A DNA stretch of 64,000 nt from Bacteroidota bacterium (GTDB taxonomy: Bacteria > Bacteroidota > Bacteroidia > Chitinophagales > Saprospiraceae), in NCBI GenBank assembly GCA_016124585.1, contig WGNL01000014.1, forward strand, positions 161,163 to 225,162, written 5' to 3'. The notes below the pieces were generated by a model. The model did not search any database and was not told where the DNA came from. It saw only the letters and a list, made by a program, of their open reading frames with translations. The translations under genes were made by a program, and so were the position numbers. Positions 8,938-17,667 of this stretch are shown here, piece after piece (position 1 is the stretch's first letter; every line of letters begins with the position of its first letter).

Positions 8938-9561
8938 CTAATCGTCGGCCAGTATCTGCAACAATTCGTTGAGCATCATGGCGGTGGCGCCCCACAGCAC
9001 CCGGCCATAAAGGTCAAAATACGGCACGTTTTTCAAAAAGATTTGAGGGGTGATGCGGATATCTGTCACCTGCCTGACGCCCTGCTGCTGGAAATGCGAC
9101 AACGGAACCTCCAGCACGGCGTTCACTTCCTCCACTTGCACCTGATAAGTCGGCGCAGCCTCCAGATAACCCAAAAACGGATGCACCTGAAAATTGCTGA
9201 CGGGGATGTACAAATCCGTCAGCCCGCCCAAGATTTTCACCTGTTCCCGTGAAATGCCAATTTCTTCTTCGGCCTCTCGCAGTGCCGTGTTCAGCATGGA
9301 ACCGTCTTGCGGTTCGGCCTTGCCGCCGGGGAAGCTGATCTGGCCGCCATGCTGGTCACGGTCGTTGGCGTTCCGCTCGATGAATACGATGCTCCATTCC
9401 TCATTTTTTGGGAACAAAGCCAACAACACTGCGGCCTGACGGGCTGCCGTCGGTGCTTCCAAGTACTGCCGTCGGGTGGCATGTGCCATCTGCAATTGGG
9501 CTTCCCGACCGGGTAGCGGCGCTTGCATCCGCCGCTCGATTTTCTGTATCATCTCAATCAT
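8938..9561 (-). CDS. Nudix hydrolase, CoA diphosphatase type (NudL/UPF0035-like)
   Basis: Likely hydrolyses CoA or acyl-CoA to phosphopantetheine and 3',5'-ADP. The UPF0035 signature of CoA-type Nudix enzymes is present (HGGQISFPGGK), followed by the Nudix helix ending REAEEEIGI. The frame is open to a TTG at 9573, but the ATG at 9561 is preferred: it overlaps the stop of the upstream serine hydrolase gene as ATGATTGA, a typical translational-coupling arrangement. Another ATG at 9552 is also possible. With the 9561 start the protein has 207 residues, normal for the family. Confidence 0.88.
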   Translation of the reverse strand: MIEMIQKIERRMQAPLPGREAQLQMAHATRRQYLEAPTAARQAAVLLALFPKNEEWSIVFIERNANDRDQHGGQISFPGGKAEPQDGSMLNTALREAEEEIGISREQVKILGGLTDLYIPVSNFQVHPFLGYLEAAPTYQVQVEEVNAVLEVPLSHFQQQGVRQVTDIRITPQIFLKNVPYFDLYGRVLWGATAMMLNELLQILADD

Positions 9562-10798
9562 AATTTTCCACAACGAATTTGCTTAGATCCGGTTTATGTT
9601 TCCGCTTCCGCTTTTTTTCAAAATCATAGACCACTTGGCCGAGATGGCTAAAAAACGGCAGCCCCACCGTCTCGTATTCGTAATGGTCGTCGTTGTAAAC
9701 GCCATCTGCATTCACATGGATGGTGGCAGCTAAGAAAAACTCAACGCCTGCCTCAAAATCCACGATGTACGAAACGTCGGTCAAGAAGCCATAAGCCCAA
9801 CCTACTTTGTTGAAAATGCGGACATTTGGTGGCATTCGAACAGAATCAGCATTCGCCCCATAAATAAAAAATTTGCCGTAATGGTCAGGTTCTTTGTTGT
9901 ACCTCGGAAAGCGGCTCTCCCTCGGCCGTTCCGACATAACTTGGTACAAAAAGCGGTAATCGTCCTCGCTCAAATCGAAGCGGCGAACGGGCGACACAGC
10001 CTCTGGAAACATCACCGCTTGGAGCATGTCATGAAAACATTGGAGCGAAACGTAGTTTTTCTCAGAAAAATCAAATGGGCGGTTCACCAGCGAGTCGCCA
10101 TCGTAGTAGCCCTTGCCCCGCTGTGTTTTTTTTAGGGTAAAATGAGTATCAGCTAGGCTGTTCACTTCACCTTGGTAGTACAGCATTTTTTCATTTTTAA
10201 AAAATCCGACGGGGTTAGTGAGGCGGTTGGCCGCTGCATCAAAACCGCTGACACTGAGCCGATGAACGATGCGCAGGTCTTCGTAACCCTTCCGCCAAAG
10301 CCGCTGGTTAAGCGACTGCTGACCAAGGAACTCGTAGAGGCGGTTGTAGGCATCGTTGTCGCTGACAAGGAAGATTTTTTTGACGTACTGCGCCACAGAA
10401 GGCAGGCCGTTGGCGGCAGTGGAATCCGTTTCTGCGGCGGTTTGCGGTGGAGGCCCAGCCTCCGTTTTCATCACTGAATTTTTATCCAAACCACTGATTT
10501 TCAATTGGTTCAGTTTTTCCAATGCCAAAAAAGCCGTTGGCATCTTCACCGTGCTGGCGGGGTAGTAGTAGCTGTTTTTATCCAACTGAAAGCTGTGCTG
10601 CCGGAAGTGCGGAAAATTGTTTTCGTCCCGGTCAATTTGCGTGTAAATGATTTGGATGTCGTACTCATCCGGTTGGTCGAGCAGCGCCTGAAATGCATCG
10701 GGCTGGGATTTCATCAGCTTGAGCAGCAGGTTTTTTTGCGCCAGTATCGGAAGGAAATTTGCGAAGAAAACTAAAAGCGTAAGGCCAATGCGGTTCAT
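9554..10798 (-). CDS. Secreted serine hydrolase of the class A beta-lactamase fold
   Basis: 414 residues with a signal peptide (MNRIGLTLLVFFANFLPILAQ). Visible catalytic motifs are STVK (the SxxK nucleophile, in YYYPASTVKMPTAFLAL), SDN in VSDNDAYNRLYEFLG, and KVG-W-AYG in the position of the usual K-T/S-G box. The rest (RFPRYNKEPDHYGKFF and a C-terminal strand VDFEAGVEFFL) is typical of Bacteroidota 'serine hydrolase' proteins rather than true resistance beta-lactamases. The Thr/Ser-to-Val change in the third box makes penicillin hydrolysis doubtful; an esterase or transpeptidase-related role is equally possible. It is translationally coupled to the Nudix gene. Confidence 0.82.
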   Translation of the reverse strand: MNRIGLTLLVFFANFLPILAQKNLLLKLMKSQPDAFQALLDQPDEYDIQIIYTQIDRDENNFPHFRQHSFQLDKNSYYYPASTVKMPTAFLALEKLNQLKISGLDKNSVMKTEAGPPPQTAAETDSTAANGLPSVAQYVKKIFLVSDNDAYNRLYEFLGQQSLNQRLWRKGYEDLRIVHRLSVSGFDAAANRLTNPVGFFKNEKMLYYQGEVNSLADTHFTLKKTQRGKGYYDGDSLVNRPFDFSEKNYVSLQCFHDMLQAVMFPEAVSPVRRFDLSEDDYRFLYQVMSERPRESRFPRYNKEPDHYGKFFIYGANADSVRMPPNVRIFNKVGWAYGFLTDVSYIVDFEAGVEFFLAATIHVNADGVYNDDHYEYETVGLPFFSHLGQVVYDFEKKRKRKHKPDLSKFVVENYD

Positions 10799-10833
10799 TC
10801 TGTTTTTGCCGCAAGTTAGCAGAATGAAAATGG

Positions 10834-10923
10834 GAAATTGAAAATTAGAAATTGAGAATTGAAAATTGGTTCCAGCTTACCCGCTCACATCTCACACTCT
10901 CACCCGCTCACGCTCTCACCCCT
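10834..10923. repeat. Two short-word arrays: aattga words then ctcac words
   Basis: 10834-10868 is built from near-repeats of gaaattgaaaattag/gaaattgagaattg, and 10881-10923 from ctcac words (cccgctcaca, tctcacactc, tcacccgctc). Together they fill the gap between the serine hydrolase start and the end of the small upstream gene. The period is irregular (5-11 nt). Confidence 0.55.
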
Positions 10924-11208
10924 CTAGAAAAGCTTCACCCCCTGCAATTGCCAATCGCCACGGGGCACGAAATTGGCCAGTTGAACCTGAACGGAAAATT
11001 GCTCATAATCGAACTGGTATTCGTTGAGTTGAAGGTCACTGCCGAGCGATTTTTTATATTCGCTGCTGCCAGTGAGTTGGCCCAATTCACTGCTGTATTC
11101 GAGAAGCACATCTTGCACCCGGCTCAGCAACTCGTCTTGGGACATGGGCTGGCCATTTGTTTCTAAGGCGATTTTTGATAATTCGATGGATAAGTTCAGC
11201 GACTTCAT
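10924..11208 (-). CDS. Small conserved-looking hypothetical protein
   Basis: 94 residues, not recognised. It is soluble with no signal peptide: an N-terminal helix rich in Leu/Glu, QDELLSRVQDVLLEYSSEL in the middle, and alternating hydrophobic residues at the C-terminus (QFSVQVQLANFV). The ATG at 11206-11208 is the first in frame, and codon use resembles its neighbours. It lies upstream of the serine hydrolase and Nudix genes on the same strand, separated by the word arrays. It may be the first gene of that unit or independent. Confidence 0.5.
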   Translation of the reverse strand: MKSLNLSIELSKIALETNGQPMSQDELLSRVQDVLLEYSSELGQLTGSSEYKKSLGSDLQLNEYQFDYEQFSVQVQLANFVPRGDWQLQGVKLF

Positions 11209-11354
11209 TTTCGTTTCGGATTTAGAAAGAGACGGTTTTGCAATAACCCATTCCTTTTTTTGGAAAATGAGTAACCCATTTCTAGCTTAATTTCGTTCTC
11301 TTTGCTCTTTCTTTTTTTAGATACGCAAAAACGAGTCGCTCAGATTTTTGAAAA

Positions 11355-12764
11355 ATGGCAAGAAAAGTAAAAAAGGCAATCATCGTTGAAAACGTGGAGA
11401 TAACCGGCATGGCCGACAAAGGCCGGGGCATTGGCCGGGATGCCGGTGGACGGGTGATTTTTAGTGAGCATGTAGCACCTGGTGATGTGGTGGACGTTCA
11501 TGTTACGAAGAAAAAACCGGAATACGTGGACGGTTACGCCATCCACTACCATCGGCTTTCGCCGGACAGGGTGGAACCGTTTTGCGAGCATTTCACGCTC
11601 TGCGGTGGCTGTCGTTGGCAGCACTTGAGCTATGAAGCGCAGATTCGGCACAAGGAGCAGGTCGTCGTGGATGCCATCCGCCGCATCGGGCGGGTGAAGG
11701 AGGGGGAATTCCTGCCCATCGTGCCCTGCGAAGACACGGTCTATTACCGAAACAAATTGGAATACGCTTTTTCCAATAAAACCTGGATTCCGAGGGAGCA
11801 AATCGAGGCGGGCATCTCCAACCGCCAGAACGTGTTGGGCTTCCACCGCCCCGGGGCTTTTGATAAAATCGTGGACATCAAGCACTGCTGGCTGCAAGCC
11901 GACCCCTCCAACGACTTACGCCTGACCGTTAAGGCCGTGGCCGACGAAATGGGCCTGAGCTACTACGACCTCATGGCCAATCAGGGCTTCATGCGGCACA
12001 TCCTCATCCGCATCACGACGCTCGGCGAGCTGATGCTCATTGTCAGTTTTCATGACAACAGCAAGAAGAAAATCAAGCAGTTCCTCGATACGGTCATCGA
12101 GCGGATGCCGCAGATTACCAGCCTTTTCTACTGCATCAATCCCAAACTGAACGACTACGTGGGCGACCTCGACATGATAAACTACTACGGAAAGCCCTTC
12201 ATCGAGGAGCAACTGGGGCATGTGCGGTTCAAGATTGGCCCGAAATCGTTTTTCCAGACCAATTCCAAGCAGGCGAAAGTGCTCTACGATAAAGTGGTGG
12301 AATTCGCTGGACTGACGGGAAGCGAGAATGTCTATGACCTATACACGGGCGTGGGCAGCATTGCGTTGTATGTCGCCAAATTTGCGAAGCAAGTAGTGGG
12401 CATCGAAGAAGTGCCGGAAGCCATCGTGGATGCAGGCGAAAATGCCAAAATGAACGCCACAGAGAACTGCATTTTCTATGCTGGTGATGTGAAAAATATC
12501 CTCACCGCTGAGTTTGCGGAGCAACACGGCAAACCTGACCTCGTCATCACCGACCCGCCCCGTGCGGGTATGCATGTGGATGTGGTGAAGATGTTTCTGG
12601 AATTGGAGGCGCCGAAAATCGTGTATGTGAGCTGCAATCCCGCCACGCAGGCCCGGGACTTGAATTTACTGAAGGAAAAATACCGCTTGGTGAAAATACA
12701 GCCGGTGGATATGTTCCCGCATACGCACCATGTGGAGACGGTGGCGTTGTTGGAGTTGCGATGA
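11355..12764 (+). CDS. rlmD: 23S rRNA (uracil-C5)-methyltransferase, RlmD/RumA type
   Basis: 469 residues. Methylates a specific uridine in 23S rRNA (U1939 in E. coli) using SAM. Order: N-terminal TRAM domain (VENVEITGMADKGRGIGR, with HVAPGDVVDVHV), [4Fe-4S] ligands in CEHFTLCGGC, central domain, SAM motif (YDLYTGVGSIALYVAKFA), the TDPPRAGMH motif and the catalytic Cys in YVSCNPATQARDL. All key residues are present. The family also contains tRNA and RlmCD-type enzymes, so the exact base modified is inferred. A 70-bp T-rich stretch precedes it. It is convergent with the restriction gene. Confidence 0.93.
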   Translation: MARKVKKAIIVENVEITGMADKGRGIGRDAGGRVIFSEHVAPGDVVDVHVTKKKPEYVDGYAIHYHRLSPDRVEPFCEHFTLCGGCRWQHLSYEAQIRHKEQVVVDAIRRIGRVKEGEFLPIVPCEDTVYYRNKLEYAFSNKTWIPREQIEAGISNRQNVLGFHRPGAFDKIVDIKHCWLQADPSNDLRLTVKAVADEMGLSYYDLMANQGFMRHILIRITTLGELMLIVSFHDNSKKKIKQFLDTVIERMPQITSLFYCINPKLNDYVGDLDMINYYGKPFIEEQLGHVRFKIGPKSFFQTNSKQAKVLYDKVVEFAGLTGSENVYDLYTGVGSIALYVAKFAKQVVGIEEVPEAIVDAGENAKMNATENCIFYAGDVKNILTAEFAEQHGKPDLVITDPPRAGMHVDVVKMFLELEAPKIVYVSCNPATQARDLNLLKEKYRLVKIQPVDMFPHTHHVETVALLELR

Positions 12765-12789
12765 AGGAATATGAATATGTGTTATGGTC

Positions 12790-15324
12790 CTAGGTAGGAA
12801 CTGGCAACTGAAAAGCGCTGCTTATCATCTGCTCATATTCATCTTGATAAATCATCTGGAAAGTAAATTTCTTGTCAGGGAAGCCCTCGCTCAAATGCTC
12901 CCAAGTATCACGGTTGCAGAACTCCAATAGCTCTCTTTTATAAATGGTATCTTCGTTATCCTTTAAATGCTTGCCTTTATATTCAAGGACAAACACTTCG
13001 CCAACCAAAGAATCATCTTCCGGGTGTTTCTTTCCGGTAAAAAAATCTGGGTAGAACTTTCTGGGCTGCCAGCCTTTAATATAATAATTTTTTCCACCAA
13101 CGCCATTCCTGCTCCACCATTCAAGCAATTCGCCCTGATTATCTAAAAACAGTGCTACTGCTTTCTCTTCTTCATTAAAATCATCTTCAGGCACATGGTC
13201 GAAAAGGCTTTTCTGCACCACTTGTGTGTTTGTGCCGTGGTGAAGCATATTGCCTCCCCTCACCGTCATACGGCTTGGGATATAATAATAGCCTTCATCC
13301 TTGAACAACAGGAACAGCAGCTTCTTTTCATCAATCAACTGCTCAAAAGCGACTTTAGCTTTATCTCCCAATTGCTTCTCAAATTTGTACTTTGTCCATT
13401 GAATGAGTTTCACAAAATTGGCAGCAACCACTTTCTCATTGTATTTCTCAATAAGCGCATCTGTGATTCTTTTGACATAATCATACCCCACCCAAGGGTT
13501 GATAATCACATCGCCCAATTGCCGAGTCATCATCACCAAATCTATTTCCGCAAATTCGGAAAGCTCCGCCGCAGTCTTGACAGCGAGTTGTTCAAAACCC
13601 TCTCCATAGCCTACTTCTGCATCAACGACAACGCCGCCTTTGTTTGGGTCGCCGGGGTTGAATTCCAAAACAGGCTCAATGTCAAAGCTTTCCCAATCAA
13701 TGATGGGCAATATATCGGCCTCGTACATGAAATCCCGATAACCTTTGCCATCGGCGGTGGGCACGACGAACTTTGGCAAATAAATCTGCCCTTCAAACTT
13801 CCTGAACTGCTCCCTAAATTTCGCTTCCCTCGTTTGGTTGGCTTGCTTTGAATCTTCGCTGACCACACTGCCCGCAATATCACCAAGCCCTTCTTTTTCC
13901 AAATTGCCCTTGATGCTATTGGCCAATTGCAGGGAACTTTGCCGGAAGGCATAGACATAGCTTTCGTCCAATGCTTTGATGCCCGTTTTTTGGGCATAAG
14001 GCTGTCGGAGTATGCGGCCAATCAATTGCGTCAGCCCCGTCTCGGAACCGCTATTGCTCAAAACAGCCAACACGTAAGCAAAAGGACAGTCCCACCCTTC
14101 CTGCAATGCCTGCTTGGTGATGATATACCTGATTTGGCAATCTTCCGCCAATAGGTCAATGCCCTCTAACCCATCGTTGTCACTGGTCTTTACGGCGATG
14201 TGTTCTGGTGGTACGCCGCATTGCTTTATCAGATAATCCCGTGCATGGAGGGCGTGTATGCGGCTATGGTCGTTGACGAGTTTTTGCCCAGTCTGTTCGG
14301 TCTGTATGAGGCAGATGGGGCGGATGTAATTCCCGCCATCCATGCGGTACGCCAATGCCTCTTTCTCCAATGTCCGCCGACGGTCAACCGCCGAAAGCAG
14401 CGTGTCCTTCCAGTCGGGGTTGTTCACCTTGTTGTGCAGGTGGATGTCCAGCTTTATCATCTGCTCCCGGTCGAGGTCTCGCCCGGTGACTTCCACCAGT
14501 TTATTGGCCTGCGTGGGTGGTGTGGCACTCAGTTGCAGGATGAAGCGGGGGTTCAGGTTGGCGATGGTGTCCCTTGCCCGTTCGCTGTATGCCCTGTGCC
14601 CTTCATCCAAAATGATGATGGGCTTGCAGTAACGGAGCGCATTGCCGAGCGAGGTCATGATTTGACGGTTGAGTGCGCCCTCGCCCTCGAAGCAGTCCAG
14701 ATTAGGGATTTCCTTTAGTACGGCTTGTTGCGCTGCCCATTGGTCTTCGGGCGGGAAAAAGCCGTCGAAGCCCCCGGCATCCCGGAAGATGCGCAGGCTC
14801 TGCTTGTTTTCCCGATTGGCGCTGGGCAGCATGAGCAACAGGATGACGAGGCTCTGCCCCACATCGGCAGGCGTAAATTTCTCGTCCTTTTCCACGATGC
14901 GCACCCGATTGCCCGTGGCCACATCCAACACTTGGCGATAGGGATGGCGGCGGTCTTTGAGGGCACGGGCTGTTTGGCGGTAAATCTCTGTGCCGGGCAC
15001 TACCCAAAGCACCAGCCCAGTTTGGCGGGTGTAAAGAATGCGCTGTATGAGGTCTATGCTGTGGCAGGCGAGCAGGGTCTTGCCGCCGCCCGTTGGTACT
15101 TTGAAATAAATATCGGGGATGCGCTCGTTCAGGCCGTTGCGGCGCTCGTGGTAGGAAATCTTGCCAGTGGCCTTTTCCCAAGCGGAGCGGGGAACATCAA
15201 TGGAAAGGGCCAGCCGCTCGCTCACCTTGCGAACCTGCTCGAACTCCGTCTGGTGCTCCTTGAGCGATTCCAGATACAATTTGAGTTCGTCGAGTACCCG
15301 TGCCTGATAGTTCTTTAGTTTCAT
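12790..15324 (-). CDS. res: Type III restriction endonuclease, Res subunit
   Basis: 844 residues. SF2 translocase with Walker A VPTGGGKTLLAC (GGGKT at 79-83), Walker B ILDEGH, SATPPT (motif III), and C-lobe motifs ending in LTQLIGRILRQPY. The C-terminal nuclease shows GEVFVLEYKGKHL (ExK at about 781-783). It acts with the Mod subunit, scanning DNA and cutting near unmethylated sites. Its ATG overlaps the mod stop as TAATG, so translation is coupled. The 5' half (14.0-15.3 kb) is visibly more GC-rich than the 3' half, which may reflect mosaic ancestry. The gene is intact. Confidence 0.95.
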   Translation of the reverse strand: MKLKNYQARVLDELKLYLESLKEHQTEFEQVRKVSERLALSIDVPRSAWEKATGKISYHERRNGLNERIPDIYFKVPTGGGKTLLACHSIDLIQRILYTRQTGLVLWVVPGTEIYRQTARALKDRRHPYRQVLDVATGNRVRIVEKDEKFTPADVGQSLVILLLMLPSANRENKQSLRIFRDAGGFDGFFPPEDQWAAQQAVLKEIPNLDCFEGEGALNRQIMTSLGNALRYCKPIIILDEGHRAYSERARDTIANLNPRFILQLSATPPTQANKLVEVTGRDLDREQMIKLDIHLHNKVNNPDWKDTLLSAVDRRRTLEKEALAYRMDGGNYIRPICLIQTEQTGQKLVNDHSRIHALHARDYLIKQCGVPPEHIAVKTSDNDGLEGIDLLAEDCQIRYIITKQALQEGWDCPFAYVLAVLSNSGSETGLTQLIGRILRQPYAQKTGIKALDESYVYAFRQSSLQLANSIKGNLEKEGLGDIAGSVVSEDSKQANQTREAKFREQFRKFEGQIYLPKFVVPTADGKGYRDFMYEADILPIIDWESFDIEPVLEFNPGDPNKGGVVVDAEVGYGEGFEQLAVKTAAELSEFAEIDLVMMTRQLGDVIINPWVGYDYVKRITDALIEKYNEKVVAANFVKLIQWTKYKFEKQLGDKAKVAFEQLIDEKKLLFLLFKDEGYYYIPSRMTVRGGNMLHHGTNTQVVQKSLFDHVPEDDFNEEEKAVALFLDNQGELLEWWSRNGVGGKNYYIKGWQPRKFYPDFFTGKKHPEDDSLVGEVFVLEYKGKHLKDNEDTIYKRELLEFCNRDTWEHLSEGFPDKKFTFQMIYQDEYEQMISSAFQLPVPT

Positions 15325-16946
15325 TATTCTCCTATCCGATAAATCTCGTAAGGCAATTGCAAAAAGTCAATCTTAATCTCCTGTAACGACTCGTCGTCCA
15401 TGAACTTCATGGGGGCGAACACCAAGTGCCGCTTCCCGGCGGGCGGCTTTGGCAGCGCCAGCGCATCGGCCATCGTGAAGCCTGTGCGGCGCAGCACCTC
15501 CACATCCGGCTCATACCAGAGCCAAACCGAACGGCGGCTGCTTTCACCCACGTAGTGCTTTTCTTTTACGACGCCTGCCGGGTCGAGTTGCTCACCCTCG
15601 GCGGTGAAGAACAAGTGACGGGCCAGTTCTTCGTAGCTAGGCATGGAAGTCTTGGTGAGCAAGCGGCCTTCGTCCACTTCTTCGCCCAGTTCGAAATAGG
15701 AGAAGCTGCCGCCCAATCCCTCTTTCAGTTTTTCATTCTTGGCGGTGGGGATGCCCTCTATCACCCGCTTCACCCTTTCCCTTGTGAGCGTTTCGGCGTA
15801 GTCCTCGCACTCCACCAATACAAAGCGGCGGTTGCCGCCGTCTTCATTGTTCAAATCCAGTACGGCTTGGGCGGTGGTGCCGCTGCCCGCGTAGCTGTCG
15901 AGGATGATGGAGTCTTCGTCGGTGGCGATTTCGAGGATGCGTTTGATTAGACTGCTTGGTTTTGGTGTGATAAAAACATCTTCTGAGTTATCAAAATCTA
16001 AAATGGATAGAAGTTCTTTTTTGGCGTCTTGGGTATGACCAACATCTTTGTAATGCCATAAGGTTTGAGGAACTCTTCCCTGCATAACTTCAGTTAAAAA
16101 AATTTTTGGCGCTGGAATATTATTGCCGTTTTCACCCCACCATATTCTTCCATCCTTATCTAATTGCCAAAACTTTTCCTCTGACAACCTCCAATAGCTA
16201 CCTTTTGGTGGACCATCAATTATTCTACCGCCGGGGCATTTTATTGAGTAGGTTCCTTTACTGTAATAATTTCTTGCAGCAAGATTATTAGGCCTCCAGC
16301 GTCCACGAGGGTCATTATCAAGATTTTTATAAATTTTATCTTGCTCTTCAGTTCTTGCTAATAGATTCGGCACCCATTCATCAATATTTTTTGCATAACA
16401 AATGATGAAATCGTGGTCTTCTGAAAAGAATTTAGCGCTGCTCTTTGGAGCATAATTCTTTTGCCAAATAATATTGGTGACAAAATTCTGCTCCCCAAAC
16501 ACCTCATCCATCAAGCAGCGCAAATTGTGCTGCTCATTGTCATCAATGGAAATGAAAATAGCGCCATCCTCCCGCAGCATTTCATGCAGCAATTTCAGGC
16601 GGGGCATCATCATGCAGAGCCATTTGTCGTGGCGGGTGAGGTCTTCCTTGTCCACCACCTGCCCCAGCCAGCTTTTTATCATCGGGGAGTTCACGTTGTC
16701 ATTGTACACCCAGCCTTCATTTCCGGTATTGTACGGTGGGTCAATGTAGATACACTTCACCTGCCCGGCGAGGGTGGGCAGCAGGGCCTTGAGGGCCAGC
16801 AGGTTGTCGCCCCGCACGATGAGGTTGTCGTGCAGTGAATGGCGGTCAGTGATGCTGAGGTCGGGCCGTGCCTTCAACTGGTGGTACTTCACCGCCAAGT
16901 GGTGGTGCTGTACGAAGGTCTTTCCTTTGAAGTGCAACGTGGGCAT
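15324..16946 (-). CDS. mod: Type III DNA adenine-N6 methyltransferase, Mod subunit
   Basis: 540 residues, beta-class amino-methyltransferase: motif IV IYIDPPYNTGNE (DPPY at 69-72) comes first, the target-recognition region lies in the middle, and motif I DSYAGSGTTAQAVLDLN comes late, followed by RFVLVECEDYAE. Mod supplies sequence specificity for both methylation and restriction by Res. The middle part (about 15.95-16.49 kb) is much richer in A+T than the two ends, as expected of an exchanged recognition domain. The start MPTLHF at 16946 is the first ATG. The leader upstream carries three inverted repeats (see separate entries), which could control expression. No phase-variable homopolymer is seen in the gene. 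Confidence 0.95.
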   Translation of the reverse strand: MPTLHFKGKTFVQHHHLAVKYHQLKARPDLSITDRHSLHDNLIVRGDNLLALKALLPTLAGQVKCIYIDPPYNTGNEGWVYNDNVNSPMIKSWLGQVVDKEDLTRHDKWLCMMMPRLKLLHEMLREDGAIFISIDDNEQHNLRCLMDEVFGEQNFVTNIIWQKNYAPKSSAKFFSEDHDFIICYAKNIDEWVPNLLARTEEQDKIYKNLDNDPRGRWRPNNLAARNYYSKGTYSIKCPGGRIIDGPPKGSYWRLSEEKFWQLDKDGRIWWGENGNNIPAPKIFLTEVMQGRVPQTLWHYKDVGHTQDAKKELLSILDFDNSEDVFITPKPSSLIKRILEIATDEDSIILDSYAGSGTTAQAVLDLNNEDGGNRRFVLVECEDYAETLTRERVKRVIEGIPTAKNEKLKEGLGGSFSYFELGEEVDEGRLLTKTSMPSYEELARHLFFTAEGEQLDPAGVVKEKHYVGESSRRSVWLWYEPDVEVLRRTGFTMADALALPKPPAGKRHLVFAPMKFMDDESLQEIKIDFLQLPYEIYRIGE

Positions 16947-16983
16947 GGAGTAAGTTGATTAGTCTCAAGTGTTCTGGTGCGCT

Positions 16984-17012
16984 GGGCAGATGCCTGCCCG
17001 AAAATTCGGGCA
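16984..17012 (-). promoter_or_regulatory. Two mutually exclusive hairpins in the mod leader
   Basis: TGCCCGAA at 16995-17002 and TTCGGGCA at 17005-17012 form a perfect 18-bp palindrome. The same TGCCC can instead pair with GGGCA at 16984-16988 (GGGCAG 16984-16989 with CTGCCC 16994-16999). The element lies 38-66 nt upstream of the mod ATG. It could be a protein operator or an RNA switch; no U-tract follows, so a plain terminator is unlikely. Confidence 0.5.
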
Positions 17013-17030
17013 AAAGTCGGAATTTTGGTA

Positions 17031-17072
17031 ACAACGACGTAAGAGATTCTTACGTAAGGGGAATGTCGTTGT
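17031..17072. promoter_or_regulatory. Nested inverted repeat upstream of mod
   Basis: Outer arms ACAACGA (17031-17037) and TCGTTGT (17066-17072) enclose a perfect CGTAAGA-gat-TCTTACG palindrome (17038-17054). It lies 85-126 nt upstream of the mod start. It could be an operator or a structured part of the 5' leader. Confidence 0.5.
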
Positions 17073-17284
17073 GTTAGAAGCTGATTTTCAACTTAAACGG
17101 TTCTTGAAAAACATGTATCCAAGAAAAAAAAATTACAAACTCAAAGAGGGAACCAAAATATTTCATCAGTTTATTTCAGAATTAACAATTTTAAAATAAA
17201 GAGCTTATATTTTTCAATATTTTGCAATAAATTGTTTCAAAGTCTCCTTGTTTCACCCTCGCTATCCCCTTTATGCCAACGAAA
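17073..17284. other. AT-rich intergenic DNA, no gene seen
   Basis: Very AT-rich stretch between the mod leader palindromes and the first 21-bp repeat. I see no coding frame of quality, no RNA-like fold and no clear promoter match. Confidence 0.4.
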
Positions 17285-17347
17285 CCCCATTTTCCTTCAA
17301 TCAAACTTGACGCATCTTTAATCAGGGCTCATTTTTCCTCAATTCAA
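17285..17347 (-). repeat. Left trio of degenerate 21-bp repeats (inverted relative to the right trio)
   Basis: Three adjacent 21-mers, read on the minus strand: 17347-17327 ttgaattgaggaaaaatgag(c), 17326-17306 cctgattaaagatgcgtcaa(g), 17305-17285 tttgattgaaggaaaatggg(g). They share a ttTGATTgAaGaaaaATga-type consensus with the right trio, in opposite orientation. Period 21 is seven codons, so any translation shows a seven-residue repeat around PSIK/SSIQ. Confidence 0.7.
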
Positions 17348-17459
17348 GCTAACAATATGTGTCTGTTGCTACATTTTTTGGCGACAAGACGGGCGGCATC
17401 ATTGCTGAAAATGGTATTTTTTGAAACAAAAATGGGTATTTATAAAACACGGCTGTAAT

Positions 17460-17522
17460 ATTGATTGACGAAAAATCAGCTTTAATTGACGAATAATGAA
17501 CTTTGATTGAAGGGTTTTCAAA
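17460..17522 (+). repeat. Right trio of degenerate 21-bp repeats
   Basis: Three adjacent 21-mers on the plus strand: 17460-17480 attgattgacgaaaaatcag(c), 17481-17501 tttaattgacgaataatgaa(c), 17502-17522 tttgattgaagggttttcaa(a). The identical core tttgattgaagg occurs here and, inverted, in the left trio, so the pair frames a 112-bp spacer (17348-17459). Confidence 0.7.
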
Positions 17523-17667
17523 TATGGATTTACTGAACGGAGCCAGTGGGGTTGACCGAAAAATTTTCCCTAACAAACACTTGATAAAAAGAAACAATGT
17601 CACCACATTTGACAAGAATTAATACGATAGCGACGAAAGAATATTTTTAACATAAAACCTTATTCCA

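Noticed and set aside
14200..14718. Frame of 172 codons opposite res
   Set aside because: GC-rich codon bias of the res sense strand keeps the opposite frame open; no motifs.
17273..17615. Two short frames (plus 17273-17458, minus 17349-17615) with heptad repeats PSIK/SSIK
   Set aside because: They are produced by the 21-bp repeat period on either strand; no start context or protein character outside the repeat, so annotated as repeats only.
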